NCBI GenBank assembly: GCA_963513935.1
Contig: OY740769.1
Location: forward strand, 34,003,120-34,067,119
Source of the DNA: Aphrophora alni
Lineage: Eukaryota; Arthropoda; Insecta; Hemiptera; Aphrophoridae
DNA: 64,000 nt
Reading direction: 5' to 3'
The translations under genes and the position numbers were made by a program. The notes below the pieces were generated by a model. It had not been told where the DNA came from. It was given only the letters and a program-made list of their open reading frames with translations, and did no database searches. Of this stretch, positions 35,704 through 47,348 are shown piece after piece. How positions within the stretch are numbered: position 1 is the first letter of the stretch; every line of letters starts with the position of its first letter.

Positions 35704-37286
35704 GTAAGATTCAAGGGGGAGGGAGTAGCTAGGGTTGTGAGAAGGATCTTGATGAACAGTGTTGCCAAGTCTCTCAAGGTCAAACCACTTCCTTAATGTC
35801 CTCGCCCGCAGCCAATAGGAAGCTCATATAGTAATCTTTCAATCAACTTTTCGTTAACACGCTTGTATTTTGCCTCAGGACAACAAATACGGCCTTAGTC
35901 AAATCAGTGTTAAAAGTCTTTATTTAGTTTAAGTATCGAATGGGTCGTCCCTCTAGCCCAGATAATCGCCATTATTATTGAGAAAGATGTGTCAAGGAAT
36001 TAAGAGATTTAATAATTTATTGTATGTTTTCATATGTTCAGTATAGAGTATTGTGATTGTTTTTGAGTTTTTCATAGAAATATTTAATGTCCTTTGTGAC
36101 GAGAGAGATATTTTTTATAAGATAAATTTACAGTCTACTCTCAAATAGGTTGCACATATTTTAATAAAATTTAATATCGTACATAATATGGGTAGATCTC
36201 GTAACTTTAAATTTGCTTTTTTAAACACAATTGAAAATTTGGGGCTCCTGTCATACAACCAAACACAAATTTTTAATTTACTTATAACAGATTCAAATGA
36301 TTTTGAATACATTTGCTTTAATGTGGCTCTTAATTCTTGAAAGGGCACATGCATCTTTCCGTCTCGGGAAATCATTTTAAATGGTTTTAAATATGTAATT
36401 TTAAAAAATCAACGGAAAATTATATTTAACCAAACTTTTTTGTCCTAAACATTATTTTGTACACAAAAGTTTGGAGAACGAACAATACTAGTTCACTAAA
36501 AAAATTGTAACATTGTAAAAACCAAAAATCATATAAAGTTAGTGTCAATTTAAAAAATTTTAGATGCATTAACAATTGAAAAATTGTACTATAGGAAAAA
36601 TCAGAATATACGAAAGTTGCATTTCCTAAGATAACTAAGGAAGCCAATATGTATAGAGCAAAGTATATAATAGAAAAATATGGTGTATGAAATGGGGGAA
36701 TTTAAAAAAGTGGAACATTTGGTAAGTTCCACTTACGTTATATTTCAGTAAACAAAGCAAAAACATTGATCAAACTTTCTTAATCACCCATCCCCAAAAC
36801 AAATAACCAAATAAAAACCAACCAAAATCATTCGTTCACAAAAATGTGAGTTCGGTAGTTGTTATTTAGAAGGTGAAGAAGAAGCAGAGTGTTTAAACTT
36901 CCTTCGCTTGGACTAACGCCTCCTCGGCATAAATCGTATTAGATTAAACTCCTGCAACAATGACTGCGTTTAATGTACAGTAGCCTATATATTTTTTACT
37001 TACGATTTTGTACACGCGTTTGGGAATTGAATCTTGAAATTTCATTAAAATTTAAACGAAATCGGTGGACAAAATTTTGAGAAATTACCTCATTTAGTTC
37101 CATGGTCTATTTTTGTTTTTTTAGCGATAACCCACAAACCGACATTTCTGGAGACTTAGGAGCCGATTTTAAAAACGGTAATTTTGTGTTTTTGCTTTTA
37201 CCAGGTTCCCTCAAAAAATGAAATAAGTCTCGATGTATGTCCACACGGACGACAGGCGCTATGGCGGATATAACGTTTAGAATACG
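35704..37286. other. AT-rich non-coding stretch
   Basis: A CCAAT-type motif (GCCAATAGG, 35811-35819) lies in a GC-richer patch. Open frames at 36115-36375 and 36426-36647 on the minus strand have no motifs and look random. Confidence 0.45.
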
Positions 37287-37334
37287 GTGGGGGAGGGAGA
37301 GGGAGAGGGAGAGGGAGAGAGAGAGGGGGGAGAG
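37287..37334. repeat. Purine-only (GGGAGA)n microsatellite
   Basis: GGGAGGGAGAGGGAGAGGGA continues into (GA)n and G runs; no pyrimidine across more than 40 bp. Confidence 0.95.
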
Positions 37335-38262
37335 ACTATTTCGATGGAAAACACTTCCATGTAGATACTAACCCAACTAAATATCTACGTAAGAAACAAT
37401 TAAATTGACGAAAATTAAGTCGATACATTTCATAGAACAACTGAAAAATTCAATTTTCAAATATTAACATGAACTGAGCAACACTTTAATCACCAATTCA
37501 AACAAAACACATCATTCAACAACAAGCATACTTTATTTCAACAAGACGACGTTTTAATGACTTAGTTTTGTTTCTTGAAAAATGTTTGTTGATCTAAATG
37601 TGTGTATTTCCTTTCTTTTGTAGAGTCATTGCTTTTGAAACCAAAACGTAACCTATATGTCACCATTTCCCATAAATTACGAGATCCGTGTTGTCGCCAG
37701 AAATTGAATATAAATCATGAACGTCGTTTGAAAAATCCTAAAAATATCCAGAACAAATTCGGTTGAATTATGATGAAATTAAAAAGTTTATGACTAATTG
37801 ATTTATTGATTTGGAAATCATTCTGCCAACCCACAAGGGGTAAATACAAACACATTAATACCACATTTACCTTGACTTCTATCAATTTTATCTCATAACA
37901 TAGACAGTGATGTGATGGGTAAACAATAGAGGTTCGATTCCCAGTCTAGGTCGTCTATTTTTCACTTGAAATATTATTGTATATTCAATACTTGCTAATA
38001 AAAACGTATAAGCGGATAAATCAAATAATTAAAAAATCAATAGAAGTTTTAAATTTTTTCTGTAAATTTCCGTTGTAAGGTTTTCCAAGTCCAATAATGT
38101 CTGTCCATCTGTGCAGTGTTCTATAACTCAAACAAATGAACCCATTTTTACAATTTGATAAGTAACTATTGGATTTTCCACCCTATTTTTATCTACAATT
38201 CACAATAAAATGTTACTAAAATGTATCATAATTTCTATAATACCTTGTGACTATTTTGGTCA
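37335..38262. other. AT-rich stretch with a solitary tRNA B-box-like site
   Basis: At 37929-37943 GAGGTTCGATTCCCA matches the RNA polymerase III B box, preceded by GATGTGATGGGTAAAC, which is loosely A-box-like. No cloverleaf can be folded, so it is probably a tRNA-derived repeat remnant. Confidence 0.35.
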
Positions 38263-38658
38263 TTATTTCTATATTAGTACTTACGTGAAGCAGTCTATTT
38301 TGGATATTTCTTTGTTACAGCTGTTTCGGTACTATCATACCATCTTCAGACTACAAAACATTTTGAATATGTAAACATTAATACACAATGCACAAAAACA
38401 TAATACGATTTGGTAATACCAGTTGGATGCAAAATATAGTTTTTCATTCAATAAACTCTACAGGTTGGTTTTGTAATGTTTGTAAATTTAATATTCCTCA
38501 AACACCAATGGTCCTGCCTTTAATGTTAGCGTATTTATGGTTATAGTCTACTAGGTGTTCGGCATATTTAGAGCTGACTTTAGATATGTTGTTAACAGCT
38601 GTAACAAAGGAAATATCCGAAATAGACTGCTTGACCTAAGTACTAATATAGAAATAAA
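38263..38658 (-). mobile_element. Short Penelope-like remnant with inverted end fragment
   Basis: On the minus strand, SKYAEHLVDYNHKYANIK (about 38513-38578) matches the C-terminal GIY-YIG region of Penelope elements and is soon broken. A 3' region with a hammerhead-like motif (38316-38350) follows. About 64 bp of the 3' end (38263-38326) occur again in inverted orientation at 38594-38658 on the 5' side (AACAGCTGTAACAAAG ... AAGTACTAATATAGAAATAA). Inverted end fragments at truncated 5' ends are typical of Penelope-like insertions. It differs in sequence from the element at 21.1-22.5 kb. Confidence 0.75.
38312..38352 (-). ncRNA. Hammerhead-ribozyme-like motif in Penelope-like remnant
   Basis: Minus strand: CUGAAGA (exact CUGANGA, 38349-38343), unpaired U, perfect stem II GGUA-UGAUAG-UACC, GAAAC (38327-38323), self-complementary ACAGCUGU, GUA as cleavage triplet. 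Stem I has only GU/AC next to the core. This is the best-preserved core in the window. Confidence 0.6.
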
Positions 38659-40995
38659 ATGTATCCTTCAACTAGACAAAGAAAACGCGTGGTCGCCATT
38701 TGTCTAAAAAACATGGATACGGTCATAAACGTTGGAATATCTCAAAACTTCATTTAGTATCGATTAAATTTCACTGAAATGTCAATATTTATAACCAAAA
38801 CCAATTTGAAAAACAGCAAGTAAAAAACAAATTAATTTTCCGCCAATAATTTAGAAAATTTTGAAATAAACCTTGATCTTTGTTGTTCGTCTGTTTTTTT
38901 AAAAATAATCATGAACCGCAATTTCTTACTTGCGGTTTGGGTTATATATAACCAAAATTTAATCGAAAACGTTTCAGACGATTTCCACATGTTCGACCTT
39001 TTACCATGTTTGACGTAGACCAGTAAACCGTGGTCTTATTTTTATCAATAATTCTTGGTTTAAAAGTTTAGCGAAATTATCGACAAATACATGTTATATG
39101 AACAGTACCCTCAGACTAGGAGTGTGTCTGGTGTAAGGTTCTTCCCTAACCTGAATCGACGGTACAACCCATTCCAAGAAAACTAGGTACACAAGTTACT
39201 GCTTAGCTACATTTAATTCTTAAAGTTTAACAACAAGTTAATTCTTAAAAGTTTAATTTTGTAAACTTTTATTCTTATTTACACCGATTAAAAAAAATGA
39301 AAGTTTACACAGAAGCATTTGAGGTCTATATTTTTTAATTGGGGTTGTACCGCTGAAAGCAAACGCAACAAACGAAGTGTGGGGGCCCCTCTTTTCCTCT
39401 CCACCCCAGACACATTCTTACCTTGATGATACTGTACATGCTTCGATTTTATATATAGGTATATGAAAAATTTAGCGCGATTTTTGTGCACCGTTTAAAA
39501 AAAGGAAAATCTCTATAGAAGATGAAGTATACGTGTTTAATTTTCACCTAATTTCAGAACATATATATTTTATGCCTATAATAGTAATGAGGACGGGAAT
39601 ATTCAGTGAAAGGTTGCTCTTCATGGCGAGCACACGCCTTAGACCACTTGGGTATCATGGCGCCTCTCACATGTGCAAGAATGTTAGGATACTAATATGT
39701 CTGAAATTCATTTTATTAATGTTAACATTCCATGAATTACAGTTTCAAAAAGAAATAAAAATACACAGATCAAAGCACGTAACCTGTGCGCTTCTCTATA
39801 GAGTTTTACAAAATCTAAAAGACAATGTCTAGTTCCATTCGGAATGATATCAAGTAATAGGTTTTGTAAGAACGGAAGTTGCTTAGAACTGCCGTAACGG
39901 TGCGCGCCTTTGAACGTGCTTTGGGCGTCAAATTCGTAAGACAGTTCTGAGAAGCTTCTGGGACGTGCGGCCTTCGCGCACTCTGACTCTACCTTGGTAT
40001 TCTTGAAGCACATCGGAGCTCCCACACTCTTCAATACTCACTGACCACGAATCCTCAGTGAAAGTTATCACTCCATTTCCTTTTTAGCAGGACATCTTGT
40101 ACATGGGTTGTATCTAAACGAAGTACATTGTTAGATGGTTTGGGAAACTAAATTAAATATGTGGTCAGGAAAATTTTATCGCGATTTTAAAGCACTTAAG
40201 TTACTATTAAAAAAACTACTCAGTAAGAAAGAGAACGAAGGTAGAAATTGTATATTGTTTTTTTGTAGGAATAAGTATTGATCAGGAAAATATGTTTATT
40301 ACAGAAACAAAAAGAAACTACATAATTTATTTAGGGAAGCAGTGATGTCCATTCAGAAATTTAAATGACGAAATATATTTTTTTAATTTTTGTCAGAATC
40401 GCTTACGAGATTTGGTAAAATAGGGTAGGTTTTTAATTTGTGAAATAGCAACTAGATAAATATATGATGAGTTAAAAATTCGATGTTAACACCCATGATA
40501 TTAAATTTTTTTTTTTTTAAACTTTTGAATGGTTTGAAACCGGTTTATACCATTCTCATAATCTTCTATATATCGGAAATGAAAACTTTTTTAAATTTGG
40601 TTTTTTGACTAATTATGATGAAACTAATGATATTTGTATTATTAGCTAATTGAATTAGCATTTGATAATAATGTTTACATAAAAAATTGTAAGTTCCTAT
40701 AAAGGTGACATCATCAAATTTATCTTTAATTGACATTTTTTATTATATTTCATTTTAAGGCTCTTCTCTAAATTCGCCATATTGGATTAATCTTACATAC
40801 GATAATGTTAAGCTTCAACGTTATACCCCAGTAATTTTTTTCATTTTATTATTTGAACGCATATCTTTAAAAACCATTTTTGAAAATAAAATCTTTAATT
40901 TTTCAGTTATTTAATTTGTTGCTGAAAAGGAAAACATTCTACTATTTCTAATGTATTAAAATACATAATGCTTTCTACCAAACACACAAAAAAAA
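38659..40995. other. Non-coding stretch with one GC-richer patch
   Basis: 39840-40060 is GC-richer and open for 109 codons on the minus strand (39708-40034; for example FSELSYEFDAQSTFKG). I do not recognise it; it could be an exon, a 5' UTR or a repeat. The rest is AT-rich without features. Confidence 0.4.
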
Positions 40996-41056
40996 GTTAG
41001 GTTAGGTTAGTTTGGGTTGGTTCGTTAGGTTAGGGTAGGTTATGTTTGGTTAGGTT
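40996..41056 (+). repeat. Degenerate TTAGG-like (insect telomere-type) repeat
   Basis: GTTAGGTTAGGTTAG at 40996-41010, then diverged TTGGG, TTCGTTAGGTTAGGGTAGG and GGTTAGGTTA. TTAGG is the usual arthropod telomere unit. The degeneracy indicates an old interstitial tract or a chance simple repeat. Confidence 0.65.
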
Positions 41057-43562
41057 ATGACTTATGTTCATGATAACAAGCTAAATTATTTTATTTTTAT
41101 TTTTATCTTTTTATCACATAAACCATAAATGTGATTATGAACATTGAACACACGTACTAATGACTACATGACACAAACGTAGAACCATGAGTGACACAAA
41201 TTTTATCTGAACTGCATCTGAGGGATAACCAACGTCGGTATCGGATGACAATGGAAGCTTTGAAAATAATTCAGTTTAATTCTGTAATGGAATTAAACTA
41301 AAAAACCTACACAAAAATAATAAAGGGGCGTACAAATAATTGGAAATGGTTTTTCGTGTTATTCATAATGAAATAAGTTATAATAGTGAGAATAAACATA
41401 TAGATTCCCTATTTTATTTGTAACATTTACTTAAATAGTTTTATAATTTTGTGTTATTTTTAGTGTTATTTATTTGTTGTTTTATCTAATTTATATAGTT
41501 TTATTTGTAATATTATAGATTCTATTATAAAGTTTTTACAGAAATTGTTTAATAATTTGTACAATTAATTTGACGTTCATAGATAGATTATGTTCTGGCA
41601 ATAAATATTGTTGATTGATTGATCGATAACCTGTAAAGCAAAGGGATACGCTGATGTCAAATCACAAATACATTGAAAAACTTACGAAATTAAAAAACAA
41701 AACATTATTAACTTAAATTACGAATAATCCATCTCGGTGGATAAACACAAATTCAAATAATAAATATTAATTACACGTATTAATATTCGAATAATTAAAT
41801 TAAAATACAAATCCAGGATATGAATGTTGTTCATTCCACCGACTTGTACAATAACGATTAATTCTATTGCTCAGAACTTAAGTTTTTGTGCCACGTCTCT
41901 AGATGTAGGATTGCAGAACAATGGGAAATACTTAAGTTATTGAACTGTTCTGCGATGGTCCAAGACTCCTGAATGACTCGACGCACTGGGCCAGAACGGC
42001 TCCTGCTAGTCACATGCCTTCTTCGCGTTCTCTTTCTTATAAACAATCCTGGAAATACAGTTTTATTGATTCCTACTTTTTTTTTTTATAACATAAAGTA
42101 GAAGTCAGTATTAATGATACAGTACTTTGAAAATTCCGTCTAGTACATTGGTTTGCAACATTTATATTAATTTGTATTCAACCTGACTTGATGACCTTGA
42201 AAAACTTGTTTTCGAACTGACAGACTTTCTTTTATCTTTTTTTAGCAAGTAACGTCTAAAAAATTTGGACTATTTACGAAAAACAAATTATTTAATAAAG
42301 ATTGTTAATAAAGTCTTAATAAAGTTTTTACTCAATGTACATCTGATGAAATAAGCTACTTGACTAGAACCTTATAGTTTTGTATAAATAAAAACATATT
42401 TATCCTAACAAAGCTGATATAATTAATTTTTAAATATAAAATATCCTAATACATTTTTAATTAAATAAAAACCAAATAGGTATAAAATGTAAAATGCATT
42501 CAATTAATATTTTGCATATAACCTTGAGTAGAATAAATTTTAATTTAATTCTATCATTGTTTCTATTTTTAGGTAATGGCCACTAGACACTTTCTTCATA
42601 ATTTGACACAAGGAAAATACAGGCAGACTGATTGTGAACCACACTGTATATATACATGCTATAAAAGGACGAAAATAAATCCTTCAACTGGAGTTAATAA
42701 ACAAATTATCTTCTTATTTTCAATGTAATTTAGCACTACGTAAAATAATAGATTTTAGTGATTAGTGGACATAATTATATATTCCTAAATACTATCTACG
42801 GGTGCATAATTGCATTACGTCTAAGATATTAAGGAAGGAATAATAGTACCATTATCAAAGCAACGTATTTACCTACTGCCTGTAAGTAGACAATATAGAA
42901 GTGATTAACAAACAAATAATAAACATTATGACGTCAGATGTCAACATTTAAGTAATAATAGATGTTGTTATGAAATAACAATTTATTGGTGTTTACCTTT
43001 TGACGTCAGAAAGGTTGAAAGTCTTGAATGATGGTTGTGTATCCATCATTCCTAATTATTAGTATCTTTATAATGGATAAATTTTAGCAATCCTATCGTT
43101 ATTTTGGAAATATATGGAGAAAAATGTATTAAAATTGGTATTATTCGTTCGATTTTGGTCACTCTGATGATATTTTTATATTTTAGTGCACATAATTTGA
43201 TTTGCTTTCGGTTTGTACACACTTGCCTCTACGATAAGCTTTGAATAAATGTGTCTGCTATAAATGAAAATATTTAACAATAAAAACACTCTATGCAAAC
43301 TGATGCATGATCACTTCCATGCGATGCTTTTGCGGTAAAGATGAAAACTTTACAATATATTTATCTTAAATTATTCACTATGCTTATAATTTTTACTTCC
43401 GAAGAATACTATTGAATACATGTTTTTGCTAATTGAAGTCATTTGTGAGTTTGTTTAAATAAGTTGTAGTAAATTTTGGAATAGTTGAAGCGATCGTTAG
43501 CAGACATGGCTGGAGCCCTTTTTTAGTAACCAAGAGGTATATCGATTTTAACAACTTAACTA
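41057..43562. other. AT-rich stretch with a possible LINE 3' tail
   Basis: 41585-41630 reads GGCAATAAATATTGTTGATTGATTGAT. An AATAAA followed by (TTGA)n is common at 3' ends of insect CR1/Jockey-type elements, but no coding part is attached. No other features. Confidence 0.4.
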
Positions 43563-43790
43563 TGAGTTTTCTTGTTATTTAAAGGCGAAGAAACCTCCGT
43601 CATTATCGCCCCATACATAATACTCCCTCTAATAACGTCGCGGTCGGAACAGAACAAAAGTTGATCAAGGGAGACCTGATAGAGAGGGAATTGATCAGAG
43701 ACTAGATCATAAAAGGTGTAGATCCAGCTGGGGTCCCTCAAGACTGCCACACCTGTACTCCCTATAGTGAACACCTAAGGGAATGAAAAT
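43563..43790 (+). repeat. Dispersed repeat family R, copy e
   Basis: Starts TTTTCTTGTTATTTAAAGGC, then AATAACGTCGCGGTCGGAAC, AAAAGTTGATCAAGGGAGAC, CTGATAGAGAGGG and AAGGTGTAGATCCAGC. It lacks part of the central GGAAAGATGAAAG block. Confidence 0.85.
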
Positions 43791-44312
43791 TATGGATTCA
43801 AGAAAATATAAACACACAAAATGGGATGTCAAACAATTATAATAACTCTCTGCCAAAAGGTTATGTAAACGGTGATGATATTGGTCAAACATTTAAGCGC
43901 GAATGGGAGATTTGGCTCGTCTAGTATATTTTATTATTATTTTCTATATTTAATTTAATAATCTGCATTACAGAAATAAGAGAAGTGTTGTCTCTGAAAT
44001 ATAATAAAAATGTTCTACAGTAATTTACTCAATGTGGTATTTTGTTTGAGGACGAGCTCTTTCCTCTGTGTTAAAACTGTTCGCCGAACCTCAGCGAACT
44101 ATTATTAAACATATTCTAATTTAACCATTTAGATAATCAAATATCTTTTACAGAATTTCGGTTGTGGCTATTAAAGAACTGTTTATAAGAATCTGCGTGT
44201 TGTGCATCAGAAAAAAATAAAAAACATAATTTTGGTTTTAATATACGTGCATTATATTATAGAGCAAAAGTTTTTTTATTCGGTTCACAACGTATATATA
44301 GATACATCTCAG
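43791..44312. other. AT-rich non-coding stretch
   Basis: Nothing recognised. Confidence 0.5.
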
Positions 44313-44393
44313 TGGCTGAAAGAGGCAGAAAAAGTAGGGCTCGTAAATGGGGAAGAAACGGGAAGAGAAGCAGCCAAATTAATTACTGATTAA
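44313..44393 (+). CDS. Candidate small terminal exon, unknown protein
   Basis: ATACATCTCAG is a plausible acceptor, followed by 26 codons (WLKEAEKVGLVNGEETGREA then AKLITD) and a stop. AATAAA lies at 44494-44499, a normal distance for a polyadenylation signal. The peptide looks protein-like and purine-rich compared with its surroundings, but it is too short to assign to a family. Confidence 0.3.
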   Translation, partial: WLKEAEKVGLVNGEETGREAAKLITD

Positions 44394-44879
44394 TTTTATC
44401 TTCTGTAGTATATTCCATCTTCCTGTTTTCATTTGTTCATTTTGTTTCTAGTTTCTTTACTGTTGGAGAACACATGACATCTTTGTTTCTTCAATAAATA
44501 CATTCATGATAATCGTACATTTTAAAATTACATTGTATTTCTTACGGTTCAGTCAATTCTTATTTTGTATTTTATTAGAAAAGGTCTGTTGTTGTTTGTA
44601 TTTGCTTTGATTTACAATTTAGTTATTCATTGTGTAATAATATTTATATTTATTATGCACAACACTCGTCCCATATGTTGGTAACAAAATTTTATTTTCA
44701 TTGGTTTATCTATTTTATTTTATTTCATCTACTTCTTAATTTGATTTGTTTTATGTGTATTAGAAACGTCCAAAGTTACAGAGCATTGCTGGAAAAGTTC
44801 GCTAACCATTAGGATCGAGTAATAAATTTCAAAATGGCGTAGTTCCTTAAGTACGAAATAAGGTATGTCGATTGAAAAC
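44394..44879. other. AT-rich non-coding stretch
   Basis: Contains the AATAAA noted for the candidate exon; otherwise nothing. Confidence 0.5.
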
Positions 44880-44954
44880 CCACAGGTAGATTAAATTATC
44901 GGGGTACGAGGACTCAAGATCCTTGTACGTCAACCTAAACTTATTGTACACCCC

Positions 44955-45224
44955 AAGGACCTTCTAGCAAGGTAAGCCTACCTGTGTCCTCAACGAGGCT
45001 CACGAGCTTCTGACCTATGCTATCATCGAAGTCATCACCCGGTTTTAGAGGCCAAAATGGCTCTTCTTTTAGCCTCAAGCCTTTCCTATTCCAGGATTAT
45101 ATCCCTAGCAGTCTAATCAAACCCTTTACATAGCCAACAAGCGGGATCACTATTGGTAATCCTGAATGTTTACAAATCTTTCTTGAAGTGGCCGTGTCCA
45201 GTAAGTAACGCCATAACTTGTTTT
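44955..45224 (-). pseudogene. Non-LTR ORF2 C-terminal tail with knuckle
   Basis: QVMALLTGHGHFKKDL, then TNSDPACWLCKGFD with C-x2-C and TARDIILE (the last Cys is lost in a stop-containing stretch), LEAKRRAI and KLVSLVEDTGRL. Same order as the tail of the 11-14 kb element (LTGHIHC..., CRYC..., MEHIIMEC). Two stops interrupt it. Confidence 0.75.
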
Positions 45225-45630
45225 AGACGGCCTAAATTCATCCTCAATATCGAGTAACGGAAGGAATGTAGGTGTGATTTTATCCAGCCAACGCTTTGTT
45301 ACTTTGTTGAAGCAGGAAAGTATTTTAGAGCTCCTTTCTCCATGAAGCTCCCAGAAAATGATGAAAAGGTCCCACCCTTAAAAGTTGAAATTTATTAATG
45401 AGTGCATCCTCGATGGCCTCTCCTTGTTTATTCGTGAGTTTGCCTTTAGGATAGGATTCTAGCACAATAGTCATATTGAAGAAAAGAATGTCCCTGTAAG
45501 TCGTTACTTCCTTTCCAGATGATGTTTCCGAACATTGAGGATATCTATCAGAGATTTGAGTCTTAAACCTACTCTTTTTCGTTGTCAATTCACCTCTGCA
45601 GTACAACGTGCACACCCACTCTTGCCTCAA
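45225..45630 (-). pseudogene. Non-LTR ORF1 fragment (DUF4780-like domain)
   Basis: NMTIVLESYPKGKLTNKQGE followed by AIEDALINKFQ resembles the ESYPE.KLT.EQ..AIQ.AL signature of the ORF1 C-terminal domain in insect I/R1-like elements. After a frameshift near 45325, FNKVTKRWLDKITPTFLPLL continues the same domain (C..K.T..WL). ORF1 proteins bind RNA in the retrotransposon particle. Family assignment rests on pattern recognition and should be checked with a profile search. Confidence 0.65.
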
Positions 45631-45720
45631 AACCCCCTTCAGAACCAGAGACGATTTCCGACTCCGATTTCATTTTCTTCTTTCTCTTACCCCTTCGCCA
45701 TAGGAATCACTTTACGACAT

Positions 45721-47348
45721 TAGATAGGTCGTTTAGATATAACGTAAATACGATTTAGTTTAATATGAAATTGTCGCTACTAACTTATCACTTACCAATC
45801 GCATTTCGTAACGTCTCTGTCATATCATAAGCCACTAATAAAAATAGGAATAGTGTATGCAATGCGGTCGTCTAGGTCAAATGAGATATTTCATATAAAG
45901 TGAATATATTCTTAAAATTACATATCTGAAAAAATAGCAGTACATAGCTCTATTTGAAAATTCGATCAGCAGTTTTTTTCAACATAGAGGCAACATGGCG
46001 ATGTCAAATATGATGTATTTTCTGCTCATTATTTCTTTAAAAATGATGTATCACTACAGCTTTTAATTTTTCAAGTTGCAAGGAATTGTTGTATGTAATA
46101 AAAGTTAGCATCCATTAAAGATTCCAAAATTTTTTTTTTCCATATATTCGCCTAAAAATGTTAGAGAGAAAGAACTGAACTTTTAGGATAACTTGTATAT
46201 AGAGTGAAGACAAATTACTCTCATGAGTAGGATCAGTGGACATTTATCACCTCATGTGTCGGAAAGATTTGCTGATATCTATATATATATATACCATTTG
46301 TGTTATAGAAAACTAATATAATATTTTATACTTTTGTAGCAAACTTTTCTTCTAAAAGTTTAAAAAATGCGTTACCAAAATGGTCTTTTTTCTGGATGAT
46401 TAATTCAACCCACTTATTTGTTTTAAATGTTTTCCTAAACCGATCTAATTAAAAACGTGACTACCTGGTGAGGTCAGCTGTTTCACTAAGGGTCGTAGGT
46501 GGAATGGTGGGGGATGAGGGATGGAAGCAAGAGCGTGAGAAACTCAAGATAATACCTGTGTGACCGGGGGGAAGACGCGTGCCATCTCCGTAGTTCGCGT
46601 GGCTCAGGTATAGACCTTTAAGGCAGGTGATTTGAACGCTAGTAAAGAATAGACGAATTAGAAAAACCTATGATACAACAATGGCGTATATTTGTAAGAA
46701 CAGAATATAAAAGACGTAGGGTCATAGTGAAAGAATACAATGAAAGATGTTTGGAGAAAGAGGCAGGTTTTCAAAAGCAGGAGAGATTCAGGTGGGAAAA
46801 TCGCAAGAAAGTTAAAAGGTGCGGAGGAGTAAAATATCGTATGTACACGTCGGGTGAGAGAAAAACAAAATAAGATTTTTTTTTTGAAATTAAAAACAAG
46901 TATTGCATTGATCGAATCTTACATTCACATGTTGATTTTGTGTGAAATCTTTTTTTGTGTTCAATGTAGAACTACGGATAAATTATTATTGATATTATTC
47001 ATACATTTATTGTGTAAACTAATAATTCACGACGTTTCGAAAGTATAAAGCAACTCTCTTTATCAAGAGACAATACATAAAAACATGAAACTAAGGACCT
47101 AGTAACTTTATTCTGTGTTAAAAACTTAGATAATAAAAGAAAATATGAAACAGGGATATGGCTTTATTGCTTGATAATGGAAGTTAATCCACGTTGTTGA
47201 AACGACATGTATTATTTATATACACAAACGATACCAGATGTCCAAATAAATCATGCTAATAATAACCAATCTGTCTTTATTAGATAACTTTAAACATAGT
47301 AATAAGTTTGATTTGACCTTTGAGATCTACGTAAGTCCTTTCATTCAA
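45721..47348. other. Mostly AT-rich; one GC-richer patch and a weak hammerhead-like site
   Basis: 46490-46640 is GC-richer without recognisable coding content. At 47027-47072 the minus strand has CUUGAUAAAG ... CUUUCGAAACGUCGUG, resembling hammerhead ends of Penelope-like elements with GUC as cleavage triplet, but the CUGANGA box has two changes. Confidence 0.4.

Larger units (their letters stand above)
44880..45720 (-). mobile_element. Internally deleted non-LTR retrotransposon (ORF1 joined to ORF2 tail)
   Basis: Minus strand: a basic N-terminal region, an ORF1 C-terminal domain (45225-45630), then directly a C-terminal ORF2 region with LTGHGHFKKDL, DPACWLCKGFD and IILE (about 44955-45225). 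The whole endonuclease, RT and most of RNase H (several kb) are missing. Homology to the tail of the element at 11-14 kb is only at family level. Stops and frameshifts show it is old. Confidence 0.75.

Noticed and set aside
37910..37955. tRNA gene
   Set aside because: Only a B-box-like site (GAGGTTCGATTCCCA); no acceptor stem or anticodon arm can be built.
41585..41630. CR1-type LINE
   Set aside because: Only an AATAAA plus (TTGA)n-like tail; no attached coding sequence.
47027..47072. Hammerhead-like motif as a confident call
   Set aside because: GAAACGUC fits, but the CUGANGA box has two changes and stem II overlaps the core; kept only as a note.
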